64,000 nucleotides of DNA, from contig JAZBQD010000014.1 of assembly GCA_036583965.1 (NCBI GenBank), positions 69,912,056 to 69,976,055 of the forward strand. Direction: 5' to 3'. This DNA is from Prunella strophiata (lineage: Eukaryota > Chordata > Aves > Passeriformes > Prunellidae). The position numbers and the translations under genes were made by a program. Position 1 is the first letter of the stretch. Each line of letters opens with the position of its first letter. Below the pieces are notes generated by a model. The model searched no databases. It was given only the letters and a program-made list of their open reading frames with translations, and was not told where the DNA came from. This document shows positions 35,331 through 46,165 of the stretch, piece by piece.

Positions 35331-35401
35331 TTGAACCGAGCTGAGACTTCATCAGCAGCTTTTTGGTATTGCTCAGTGGTGACTTTGTAGAACTGGGCAC
35401 T
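35331..35401 (-). CDS. CHCHD3: CHCHD3 (MIC19) exon, 71 nt
   Basis: The exon reads SAQFYKVTTEQYQKAADE and continues to SARF plus the first two bases of a Lys codon. It matches the CHCHD3 segment between the coiled coil and the CHCH domain (mammalian form FYRVTTEQYQKAAEEVEAKFK, recalled). The acceptor is CCAG at 35405-35402, and its polypyrimidine tract is an uninterrupted run of 15 T on the transcript strand (A15 at 35406-35420). The donor is a consensus GTGAGT (35330-35325). It begins in phase 0 and ends after the second base of the Lys codon, which the G at the start of the next exon completes. The length of 71 nt means skipping would shift the frame. About 26.5 kb of intron separates it from the upstream exon and 20.7 kb from the downstream one. 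Confidence 0.96.
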
Positions 35402-36087
35402 CTGGAAAAAAAAAAAAAAACAGAATAAATACAGATTTCAGTTAGTATCATTTACAGGCACACTAATATCTAGTCAATAAAGCTGATTTTGGATTTAAGC
35501 TGTTTCAAAAAAACTGTCAAAACCTAACCATCAAATGACAAAGTTTCATAAATCACTTTTTTTGGGGTGTTTTGTTTTTTTTTTAAATAAGCGTGTCTTG
35601 ATCATGCAAAAGGAATGGCTCTTGGGGAGGAAACTCTAAAGGGACATAAGGCAAGAATCCCACTATTTAGCACAAGGTGTTCCTGGAGTCTTTGCAACTT
35701 CTTCATTAGAAATTAAAATCCAAATACTGGTTCTTGACTTCTCTGCAGTGCCTGTTTGTGTTCCTCACACACATCTCCCCCCCTGCCTCACAGGTGGCAC
35801 TCGAGCCAAGCTTCAAAGTCCCACAATAAATTAACGATGGCTCCACTTTCCCTTTTGCTCTTTGCCTTTAAAACGCCTCTCTGAGGAATCACTGGAATAT
35901 TCCAAACTCCCAGGTTGCTTCAATCAGTTGCTAATTTCAATTTTTAAAGCCAGGCAGCTGCAGAACAGATTTTCATCTCCCCTAAACCCAGAGATGGTTT
36001 TGACTCGGTTCTACAAAATCATTCATTTCCAAAGTACAGGTGAGAGATGCTCACCAAGCAAAAGAAGTTTTCTAGGTGTGAAAATGC
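35402..36087. other. CHCHD3 intron, unique part
   Basis: Begins with the acceptor region of the 71-nt exon, including its A15 run (T15 on the transcript strand). Nothing else seen. Confidence 0.4.
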
Positions 36088-36325
36088 TGTGCCAGGGAAG
36101 GCTCAGCTTGGATATTGGGAAAATTCCTCCATGGAAAGGGTGGCCAGGCATTGGAACAGCTGCAGGGGTGGAGTCCCCATCCCTGGAGGGATTTCCAAGC
36201 CCTGTGGAGGTGGCACTTGGGGACACAGCTCAGTGGTGGCCTTGGCAGAGCTGGGAATGGTTGGACTCCATGATCTTAAAGGACTTTTCCAGCCTGAAGA
36301 ATTCTGTGATCCTCCAGGCTGAGAT
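36088..36325 (+). repeat. CR1 LINE 3' fragment
   Basis: GTGCCAGGGAAGGCTCAGCT, CCCATCCCTGGAGGGATTTC, GGAGGTGGCACTTGGGGACA, GGTTGGACTCCATGATCTTA, AATTCTGTGATCCT. Confidence 0.9.
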
Positions 36326-36769
36326 AAATCGCTGGAATGTTGTTTTGCCTCATGTCTCAATAACACAGAGGTGGCATTTTTCAGGAGGTTTTTATAGTCT
36401 GGGCACAGCTGGACCTCAGCTATAATAACCAAGGCACCTGGCTGCCCAGCTGGAGGGAGAAAGCAAAGTTTGAGCAGCTCCAAACTTCTCTGAAACCATT
36501 TTCCTGGGAGTGCTGCTGGAAACAGGGCGTGGAGAAGCAAAAAGGTTGTGCTGGCACTTGCAAGAACTCTGGTGTAGCTTTGAGTCATCGGCATCCCAGG
36601 GAGTGATGTTAACATGGCAACAAAATCCTGACAATCCCACACTGTGTGATTACATCAAAACCAGCTGAATCCTTATTTTAACAACCTGGGATTTGATCCT
36701 GTGCTTTGGAGTTATTGATGCCTCAATATTGATTTAGCATCTTCCAAATATTTAACTTGTGTCAGGCTG

Positions 36770-37517
36770 AGGGAGCTTGGATTGTTCAGCCTGGAGAAGA
36801 AAAGGTTCTGGGAGAGCTCAGAGCCCCTGAAGGGCTCCAGGAGAGCTGCAGAGGGACTGGGGACAAGGCCTGCAGGGACAGGACACAGGCAATGGCTTCC
36901 ACTGCCAGAGGGCAGCCATGGATGGGATCTTGGCAATTGGGAATTGCTGGCTGGGCTGGAATTGCCAGAGCAGCTGGGGCTGCCCCTGCATCCCTGCAAT
37001 GGCCAAGGAAAGGCTGGAGCAGCCTGGGATGCTGGGGTTGCAATGGGATGGGATTGAAGGGCCCTGCCCACCCAAACCATTCTGGCATTCTGGGATCAAG
37101 GAGGCTCAGAATCCATCCCCAGGGATTTCTATGGAAGTTGGGGATGGAAAAGGGAAGGGAGACCCTTGCTGGAGTCCTGAGATTCCCAGTGAAGCCCCTG
37201 GATCCCAAAATTCCTTCCTAGAGCAGAGTTGGGGTGGGGATGGATCCAATGCCAGGCTGGGAGAGCTGGGAATGGAGGGAATTCCCTGGGCAAGGGAGAT
37301 TGGGGTGGGATTTTGGCAATTGGGAATTGCTGGCTGGGCTGGAATTCCAGAGCAGCTGGGGCTGCCCCTGCATCCCTGCAATGGCCAAGGCCAGGCTGGA
37401 CACTGGGGCTGGAGCAGCCTGGGACAGTGGGAGGTGTCCCTGCCATGGCAGAGGTGGCACTGGAAGGGCTTTAATGTCCCTTCCAACCCAAATCATCCCA
37501 TGATTCCATAACACACA
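36770..37517 (+). repeat. CR1-derived composite with two cores (383-bp spacing)
   Basis: Starts further 5' than its sister at 27597 (GGGAGCTTGGATTGTTCAGC, then CTGGAGAAGAAAAGGTTC, a classical CR1 block). Cores at 36931 and 37314, ending with CCTTCCAACCCAAATCATCC. In the shared part it differs from 27597-28289 at only a few positions by eye. Confidence 0.93.
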
Positions 37518-38230
37518 TGGATGCCACTATCCAGTCCATGGGAAGCATCATTCCAATTTTAATTTTGGGTAAAATAAAGCAGTTTAGCTTAAGACATTGA
37601 TGTATGGAATAGCAATATGATGAAAACATTTTTAGGGGGGAAAAAAAATGGAAAAGGCTGTAAGTGGAGAGATCACTCTTCCATAAAAGTCACAGATGAC
37701 ACAGGTCTGTGGTCACTGGGTGAGTAAACATGTCCTGAGGAATATTTATCATTTTATGAGCAGTGCAGGTCTCACTCCTGCAAAAACACATCCTGAAATT
37801 CCAAATCAGGCAGCACCAACTACAAAAAAATTGCAAAGAAAAACATTTTTCCTTCCCACTTAAAGATTTCATCTTCCAAGCTTCTTCCCTGCAAACGATA
37901 ATCTTGAAATGTACCGAAATCAGTGAATAAAATGCCAGCTCCAGACAGGGGTAAAATTGTATTGCAGGGCTAATATTTTCTCACAAATGATAACAAATTG
38001 GGTAAGAGGCACTGCAGGCAAAGGTCAGGCCCAGATCAGCAGGAGCAGAGAGCTCTGCTGCACTCCCCACTGCCAGCCCCACTCCTCATCACTCATTTGC
38101 ACTGAACCCAGCTTTCCACGCACACTCATTTATTTTTTCATAAATCATCGTCGGCCAGTGAGCAAATGAAAGTGAAATTCTCCTCACACCAGTGACCCTC
38201 CCAGCATTCAGCAATCCCATCCTGGCCCAG
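37518..38230. other. CHCHD3 intron, unique part
   Basis: AT-rich intronic DNA. No feature recognised. Confidence 0.4.
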
Positions 38231-39227
38231 GGGGATGGGATGGGATGGGATGGGATGGGATGGGATGGGATGGGATGGGATGGGATGGGATGGGATGGGA
38301 TGGGATGGGATGGGATGGGATGGGATGGGATGGGATGGATGGGATGGGATGGATGGGATGGGATGGGATGGATGGGATGGGATGGATGGGATGGGATGGA
38401 TGGGATGGGATGGGAGGGGATGGGATGGGATGGATGGGATGGGATGGGAGGGGATGGGATGGGATGGGATGGGATGGGATGGGATGGATGGGATGGGATG
38501 GATGGGATGGGATGGGATGGGATGGGATGGGATGGGATGGGATGGGATGGATGGGATGGGATGGGATGGATGGGATGGGATGGATGGGATGGGATGGATG
38601 GGATGGGATGGATGGGATGGGATGGGAGGGGATGGGATGGGATGGATGGGATGGGATGGGATGGGATGGGATGGATGGGATGGGATGGGATGGGATGGGA
38701 TGGATGGGATGGGATGGATGGGATGGGATGGATGGGATGGGATGGGAGGGGATGGGATGGGATGGGATGGATGGGATGGGATGGGATGGATGGGATGGGA
38801 TGGATGGGATGGGATGGATGGGATGGGATGGGAATGGGATGGGATGGGATGGATGGGATGGGATGGATGGGATGGGATGGATGGGATGGGATGGATGGGA
38901 TGGGATGGATGGGATGGGATGGATGGGATGGGATGGGATGGATGGGATGGGATGGATGGGATGGGATGGATGGGATGGGATGGGATGGGATGGATGGGAT
39001 GGGATGGATGGGATGGGATGGATGGGATGGGATGGATGGGATGGGATGGGAGGGGATGGGATGGGATGGGATGGGATGGGATGGATGGGATGGGATGGAT
39101 GGGATGGGATGGATGGGATGGGATGGGATGGGAATGGGATGGGATGGGATGGATGGGATGGGATGGGATGGATGGGATGGGATGGATGGGATGGGATGGG
39201 ATGGGATGGGATGGGATGGGATGGGAA
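38231..39227. repeat. GGGAT/GGAT tandem array, G-quadruplex capable
   Basis: About 1 kb of ATGGG pentamers mixed with ATGG tetramers (also a few GGGAGG and GGGAATG variants). The first ~105 bp are pure pentamer; afterwards 9-bp and 14-bp combinations prevail. Every run of four pentamers fits GGGATGGGATGGGATGGG, a short-loop quadruplex motif. Open frames of 328-420 codons (GWDGMGW, PIPSHP) follow from the repeat only. In the CHCHD3 transcript it reads C-rich. Confidence 0.97.
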
Positions 39228-39228
39228 A

Positions 39229-39688
39229 TGATGCCATCCAGGGGTTTAGCTTGTATATTTTTTTCACATTCTGTGACTTTAATGTGTGGGTTGAGCTCCA
39301 TCAAGGGATGGTGAGCTGTGCCACAGAGCAGGGAGACAAAACAATTCCTGCTCCAGCTGGGCACCAAGGACAAATGATCCAAATCTCAGCCCAGGAGCAC
39401 AACCAGCGTGGGCTGAGGAGAGAAAAACAAGCAGGGTGGGACTGCAGGGGCTAAAGCTGGAATGGGACAATGAACTCCAAGGTGCAAATGGAGCAGAGCT
39501 GATCCAAGGCAGAGACCCCGGGAGCGCTCGTGCATTTTGGGGCCATTTTGGTTCATCTTGGGTGCAGCCCTGGCTGGGCTCTGGTGCTGCCCAAGGTGCA
39601 TCCATGGAGGAGATCCTTTCAATAAATCCCTGCTTTATTCTGGAACTCTGCCCAGCCTCTGCTCTAGCTCAGCCTTCTCAAGGCATCA
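39229..39688 (+). mobile_element. Solo-LTR-like element, copy 2
   Basis: 460 bp, beginning TGATGCC and ending GGCATCA (7-bp inverted terminal repeat, TG...CA). Highly similar to 14954-15414 except for the first ~100 bp; the AATAAATCCCTGCTTTATTC block is conserved. It abuts the GGGAT array on its left, and the right flank begins GGATGAG; no clear target duplication. No coding sequence. Confidence 0.82.
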
Positions 39689-40255
39689 GGATGAGCCCAT
39701 GACAGGCAGCAGGGCGAGCGTGGCCGGGGCAGGGCTGAGATGATGAATGGTTCTCCATCACCCCCTGTCCCCTCCCAGGCCAGCACAGACTGGAATCTTA
39801 TTTAGGCTGCCATTTATCTTTCTTTGGCCTGGTCAATAAAGATGAACACAACAGTTGTAAGGATCGATTGCAATTTTTTCTCATTTTCAAGCATGAAGGA
39901 GCATTTCTGACATAAAAACAATATTCAGGGTGTACTTGTTCTGCTTTTTAATTGCAGTTCAAGTGATCAACTGAGCTGCTCTGTATGCCCAGAAGTTTTA
40001 ATCCTACAAGCTATCAAGAAATCATTTGTTATCTTAGCTGAAGTGTGCTGTTTGTTGGCTCAGGTCTGCTATTGAAACTCACTCAGATTCTCTTCTAGAG
40101 ATAAACTCTCCGTAACCCTGAGATGAAGTTTCGTTTTCCAAGTCCTCCCTAATCCTCCAGATAAAAGAGCAGTGGTCATTTCCCTAAATACAGATTAAAA
40201 ATGGTGCTGTAACATCATTTCCTCATCTCCAGATAAAGGCAGACATTTATAATCC
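39689..40255. other. CHCHD3 intron, unique part
   Basis: No repeat recognised. The part 39790-40060 has no simple-sequence features and could be a conserved non-coding element; comparison with other birds would decide. Confidence 0.35.
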
Positions 40256-40385
40256 TCATCCCTGGAAGTGTCCAAGGCCAGGTTGGACAGGGCTTGGAGC
40301 AGCCTGGGATAGTGGGAGGTGTCCCTGCCATGGCAGGGGTGGCCCTGGATGAGTTTAAAGTCCCCTCCAAACCCAAACCCAGCAA
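40256..40385 (+). repeat. CR1 LINE 3' fragment
   Basis: CATCCCTGGAAGTGTCCAAG, GGTTGGACAGGGCTTGGAGC, GGAGGTGTCCCTGCCATGGC, CCTCCAAACCCAAACCC. Confidence 0.92.
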
Positions 40386-41689
40386 GTTTGGACCAAAGAT
40401 AATGAAGATATTGCAGTAAAATTGAGTAAGAAGTGGTGCCTTTTCCAGAGCCACCCTCAAAGTGAACTGAGAGAAACAGAGGCTGAAGAAGAAGTTAAAA
40501 AGAACTTCAATTTTAATTCTAAATCCATACAATTTGCCCTGATACATACACAGAGCCACAGAAAATATAAATAATGCCATTAGTCAGGAAGAGAAAAATG
40601 AGATCTGGCCACGGGTGAAAGTGTTTTCACCACGTTTGCCACTGAAATAATTTTCCCTGAGCAAAAGTGGGAGCAGAAGCTTCTTAAAGCTGGAGGAATA
40701 AGAGGAGAATTATTTCTCTCGAGAGCTCTGATTTCAAAGGTCTGTGTCAGAAAATAAATTCCTGGAGCCCCTCAGAAGGTCACTGTTTTGTCTGCATGGA
40801 GGAACTCAAAGCACAAGTACACGTTTCACTCTGGGCTGAAAATCTTCAGATTCGCAAGCAGGGAAAGTTCTGAGAGATCCTGTGTCATCCAAGCTGATAA
40901 AAGATTATCAAAAGAACCAGGAGAACTTGAGATCCCTCATTTAATTTCACCAGAGATGCTTCACCTATATGCACTATTTTATTAAAAATGTGGTGAAACT
41001 GTTTTTACTGCAGACAGACCACGACTGATTTTGGCATTGAATTCTTGCTTTTAAGCCCTTAAAGCCCTAAAGAGATTCATTAGGAGAGTAACATTCACGC
41101 AATCTATTTAATTTTTTTAAAAATTAAATTTAATAGTTACGTAGTTAACAGTTGATTTGACAAAGAAAAAAAGTCTTTTGACTTGCATACAAAGAGACAA
41201 ATCTGCCCTTTGCTTCAAGTCAGTGCTGGGAAAGACAAAAATGAGCCCAGCTTGACTCCAGCTCAGCTCAGCACCTGCTCCACCCACCAAAGGAACCAAG
41301 GGCTTGGGCTGTTTGGCACCTTTGAGAATCAGGGGAGAATTTTTAATTTAAAGACTTCTCTTTCCTTCTCATCCTCCCCCACGAAAAGACTCAAAGCATC
41401 GCAGGCAAAGATTATCCTGTCCCCTGAATGGCAAATTGGGAAGTTTGCTGTGCCTCTTTTTAAACCATTTCTGCTGCAGTTAAGCTTCTTTTCTCCCTTA
41501 ATTGTACTTGTGGCCATTTCATCTCAGGATCTTTAACAAAGCCATTTGTGGATAATAGGGAGCATTTTGTTTTAATCATCCTGTTGACACAGAGCCTGAG
41601 ATCTGAAGAGATCAGCCTTAAAAGAGATTTCCAAAGCCACAAGGAAATTGTTTCACTTATTTTTAGTCCAAACTCCAGACTGACCAGGC
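40386..41689. other. CHCHD3 intron, unique part
   Basis: AT-rich intronic DNA. No feature recognised. Confidence 0.4.
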
Positions 41690-43150
41690 TGCTCCAAGCT
41701 CCATCCTTGGCCTTGGCCATTGCAGGGATGCAGGGGCAGCCCCAGCTGCTCTGGCAATTCCAGCCCAGCCAGCAATTCCCAATTGCCAAAATCCCACCCC
41801 AATCTCCCCTTGCCCAGGGAATTCCCTCCACTCCCAGCTCTCCCAGCCTGGCATTGGATCCATCCCCACCCCAACTCTGCTCTAGGAAGGAATTTTGGGA
41901 TCCAGGGGCTTCACTGGGAATCTCAGGACTCCAGCAAGGGTCTCCCTTCCCTTTTCCATCCCCAGCTTCCATAGAAATCCCTCGGGATGGATTCTGAGCC
42001 TCCTTGATCCCAGAATGCCAGAATGGTTTGGGTGGGCAGGGCCCTTCAATCCCATCCCATTGCAACCCCAGCATCCCAGGCTGCTCCAGCCTTTCCTTGG
42101 CCATTGCAGGGATGCAGGGGCAGCCCCAGCTGCTCTGGCAATTCCAGCCCAGCCAGCAATTCCCAATTGCCAAAATCCCACCCCAATCTCCCCTTGCCCA
42201 GGGAATTCCCTCCACTCCCAGCTCTCCCAGCCTGGCATTGGATCCATCCCCACCCCAACTCTGCTCTAGGAAGGAATTTTGGGATCCAGGGGCTTCACTG
42301 GGAATCTCAGGACTCCAGCAAGGGTCTCCCTTCCCTTTTCCATCCCCAGCTTCCATAGAAATCCCTCGGGATGGATTCTGAGCCTCCTTGATCCCAGAAT
42401 GCCAGAATGGTTTGGGTGGGCAGGGCCCTTCAATCCCATCCCATTGCAACCCCAGCATCCCAGGCTGCTCCAGCCTTTCCTTGGCCATTGCAGGGATGCA
42501 GGGGCAGCCCCAGCTGCTCTGGCAATTCCAGCCCAGCCAGCAATTCCCAATTGCCAAAATCCCACCCCAATCTCCCCTTGCCCAGGGAATTCCCTCCACT
42601 CCCAGCTCTCCCAGCCTGGCATTGGATCCATCCCCACCCCAACTCTGCTCTAGGAAGGAATTTTGGGATCCAGGGGCTTCACTGGGAATCTCAGGACTCC
42701 AGCAAGGGTCTCCCTTCCCTTTTCCATCCCCAGCTTCCATAGAAATCCCTCGGGATGGATTCTGAGCCTCCTTGATCCCAGAATGCCAGAATGGTTTGGG
42801 TGGGCAGGGCCCTTCAATCCCATCCCATTGCAACCCCAGCATCCCAGGCTGCTCCAGCCTTTCCTTGGCCATTGCAGGGATGCAGGGGCAGCCCCAGCTG
42901 CTCTGGCAATTCCAGCCCAGCCAGCAATTCCCAATTGCCAAGATCCCATCCCTGGCTGCCCTCTGGCAGTGGGAAGCCATTGCCTGTGTCCTGTCCCTGC
43001 AGGCCTTGTCCCCAGTCCCTCTGCAGCTCTCCTGGAGCCCCTTCAGGCCCTGCAATGTGCTGGGAGCTCTCCCTGGAGCCTTCCCTTCTCCAGGTGAGCA
43101 CCCCCAGCTCTCCCAGCCTGGCTCCAGCCCTGGAGCAGCTCCATGGATTC
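41690..43150 (-). repeat. CR1-derived 384-bp tandem satellite, about 3.2 copies
   Basis: The sequence TCTAGGAAGGAATTTTGGGA recurs at 41881, 42265 and 42649, exactly 384 bp apart, and the two full units between these points look identical base for base. Periodicity runs from about 41711 to 42940. The right end continues as a CR1 5' part (GGCTGCCCTCTGGCAGTGGG to CTTCTCCAGGTGAGCACCCC). A minus-strand open frame of 531 codons results from 384 being divisible by three. Confidence 0.96.
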
Positions 43151-44491
43151 CTCTGGACTACAGAGAAAAAAAGGCAAGATTAGAAGAAATAAACTTCAAA
43201 ACACCCAGTCATGTTTCATCTTTGGAACTGCCACCAAGTGAGCGAGGAGAGAAGGAATTAGGGACGAAAAAAGAATGAAAAAAGAATAAAACCATCAACT
43301 GTTCTGTGCCTCCACCCTGGTTCCAAATTACATTAAATTACAGCTTTATAAATATGACCATTCCAGTGGCATTTTCATTTGAGTTTAAAGCTTCTATTTG
43401 TCCCTGAATTGATTTTAATAAGCTATGGAAAACCAAGCATTTAACATCAGACAGCTTCCCAAGTAACACTGCATCTTCATTCTGCCTCCAAATGATCTAT
43501 GGATGAGGGAATTTCTTCTGAAATGTCAGCAGATCAGGCCTGTGCTTGAATTTTTAGATAAGTTATTCTTTATACAAGTTCTGACTGCTCTCATTTGATC
43601 CAGCTGCTCTAGTCAGTCAATTGGTGCAGTTTTTATTCCAGAGATGAAAGTAAGGATGTCCAAATCAACATTCAGAGATCCTACATAACACTTAAGACTT
43701 CTACTCTTGTTTTTAAACCCTATTATGAGCTCCTTTTTAATGAGGGGACTGACTGCCCTCACTGGGGGAAAGTTCTCTGCATCTGCCAAAGGGCTGAAAA
43801 TCAGGTTTTTATGAAATCTGTCCAAATGGAGCATCTTTCCACAAAAAAAAAAAAAAAAATGGTTGCTGCCCAAAGCAAACCAGTTTTCCAATCCTGAAGT
43901 ACAGCATTAAAAGTGCCTTTGGAGATGGACCCAACAAATCCCTTCCACCACAGTTCAGGACAACTCAGGGACTAAAGATGAATGGACAGAGAAGGGGATG
44001 AGCTTTTACAGCAGAGGAGAACTTTTTCACGTGCAACAAGTGGGAGAAGTGGCTGCAAGGCATGGACAGGGAATTCAAACTGAAAGAGAAGCTCCACAGG
44101 GAAAAAAAAAAAAAAAAAAAAAAAAAGAAGCAAAGGAAGCAGCCTGGGATCCTGGACTGAGCCTGCAGAGGACACTCAGATAAAGAAGCTGAGATGAAAG
44201 CAATTATCAGGATTTTGGTGGTGCTTGCCTAGAGTTCCCTATTTCAAATTCAGGTGCAATTCCCTCTCTTCTGCCTTTAGAAAACTTCCTCTTCTGCCTT
44301 TAGAACACTTCCTCTGTCTGCTGTGTCCTGGAAGAAGTTGGGTCAGGACCAGGCTGTGCCTGTGACAGAAGAGATGCCTGAACTGTTATGGACCCAAGGG
44401 AGGATTTGGGACACCCAAAACCTGCTCCTACAGAGAGATAAAACCCAAAAAGTATCCAAAGGTGTTGAAAATGCCACAGACCCACCCAAAC
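43151..44491. other. CHCHD3 intron, unique part
   Basis: AT-rich intronic DNA with A runs at 43843-43859 and 44102-44126 (25 A). No exon or known repeat recognised. Confidence 0.4.
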
Positions 44492-44572
44492 AAAAACCTG
44501 GAGGTGTCCCTGCCCGTGGCAGGTTGGAATGAGGTGAAGTTTAAGGTCCCAAACCAATCTGTGACTACAAAG
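44492..44572 (+). repeat. CR1 LINE 3' tip, diverged
   Basis: CTGGAGGTGTCCCTGCCCGT, GAAGTTTAAGGTCCC, AAACCAATCTGTGACTAC. Confidence 0.8.
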
Positions 44573-45489
44573 AACAAATGAGCAACCTGCAGAATGGAAA
44601 TTCACTTCCCATCAGTGTTTGCTGGATTCCATGATGGGTGTTTGTCAAAGATTTCAGTGATATTCAAAGATGTCAAAGATATTCTGAGTGCAGCAAGCAG
44701 GGTAAAATAACTCAGTTACCAGCAGAAAGTGGGGGAAAAGAGAGCGATTTTTGACCTTTTCTTTTGAATTTCCAACTCTGTTTTTCAGGCCCCACTAACT
44801 AATGCCTTTAACTGCAACTATTAATGGCTCTGAAGTTTCTCTCCAGCCATGCCTCACTTCACTTTTCTGCCCGGCTAGAACATCGATCTCTAATTTGTTA
44901 ACACTCAGAGCTGCCAAAGAAAATGAAAACCTTGGTGAAAAGGACAAATCTATTCCAAGTTCTTACAGCTATTCAGCCAAGCAGCTAATCTGCATGTAAT
45001 TGTAGTAGTGGTGTTAATACAAATGTGCTCAGGCTTAGAGATGCACCTGAAAATGCACAACTGTATTCATGGCCCCTCCTGATGATGAGAAGCCTCATTT
45101 AAGTCATTCCCATTTACAATTTCCCTTCTCAGCTCAGCCCTGTCACTATTTCATGGTTTAAATTATGTTTTCCCAGTGGGGTTATTTCTCCACGACCTAA
45201 AGCAGGCTTTGCCCCCCAAAATGAACGTGGTACATCTTTGAGGCACACAGGAATGGGAATTGCTGCTGCCAGGGGTGATGCCCAAGAAATCTAAGTTGGG
45301 AATTCCCTTCTGTTGGTGGCATCATGTGCAGACAGCAGGACAGGAAATGAGGATTTTAAATTCCTGGTGCTCGTTGCTTTTATGGAATTAATTCTTAAAT
45401 ACTGGTCCAGTGGGCCACTTATGTAAAGCAAAAACCACACCACAGTGAATCACATCAGCTCAAAGCAAACCAGGATCAGCACCAATCCT
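44573..45489. other. CHCHD3 intron, unique part
   Basis: No feature recognised. Confidence 0.4.
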
Positions 45490-45602
45490 ATAACCCTGGA
45501 ATGGTTTGGGATGGAAGGGACCTTCAAGATGATCCAGTTCCAGCCCCCTGCCATGGGCAGGGACACCTCCTGCTAGCCCAGATTGCCCAGAATCCCATCC
45601 AG
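45490..45602 (-). repeat. CR1 LINE 3' fragment
   Basis: CTGGAATGGTTTGGGATGGA, GATGATCCAGTTCCAGCCCC, CCATGGGCAGGGACACCTCC. Confidence 0.88.
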
Positions 45603-46064
45603 GAATGGCTGTGACTTCCAGGGAAATCCCAGTGCTTTATTCCAAGGCACAGAGCTGCCCACTCTGCACTTAACCATGCCCAAACACTCAGCTTTGCTAC
45701 AGCAGCACAAGGTCAGCTCAGCCCAAATCTTCCATTCCATTCCTGCACAGCCCAGCTCATCCTGCATGCATGACTCCCACAAAGTCCTGAGGTGCTGGAG
45801 ACTCAAAGGAAGACAATTTGTGGTCATCCATGAAGCTCTTCTGGCAAAACTTCAGCAGAGACAGCGCTGAGTCCAGGGCAGCCCTTCCATGGTCTACAGC
45901 AGCCATGATTTAAAGAGGAAGTCTCAAAGTCAGAGAAAATCTGAAGAAATCCCTTTAACCACCACTTGCTTCATCTTGGCCAGTTTTTGGAGGCAGAGAT
46001 CCTGTGAAAGTGGTCAAAAAAGCACATTCCTCCAAGCATAGTTAAGGGATAGGGATCACAAGAG

Positions 46065-46165
46065 GTTGTAATATCTCCAGCCTTGGAGGTCCCCAAAAAT
46101 TTCTCTGTCAAAGCCCCCACCAAACTGCTCTGAGCAGGTGCTTGGACCTCCCAAGGCCCCTTGCA
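46065..46165 (+). repeat. Old, diverged CR1-like fragment
   Basis: CACAAGAGGTTGTAATATCT, CCAGCCTTGGAGGTCCCCAA, ACTGCTCTGAGCAGGTGCTT, GGACCTCCCAAGGCCCC resemble the sense 3' end of an older CR1 subfamily. Low similarity. Confidence 0.5.

Noticed and set aside
38192..39454. Open frames of 328-420 codons on both strands (GWDGMGW, PIPSHP)
   Set aside because: Consequence of the GGGAT array; open in many frames at once.
41460..43055. 531-codon open frame on the minus strand
   Set aside because: Three passes through a 384-bp CR1-derived unit (divisible by three); shared 3'-end CR1 motifs show it is non-coding.
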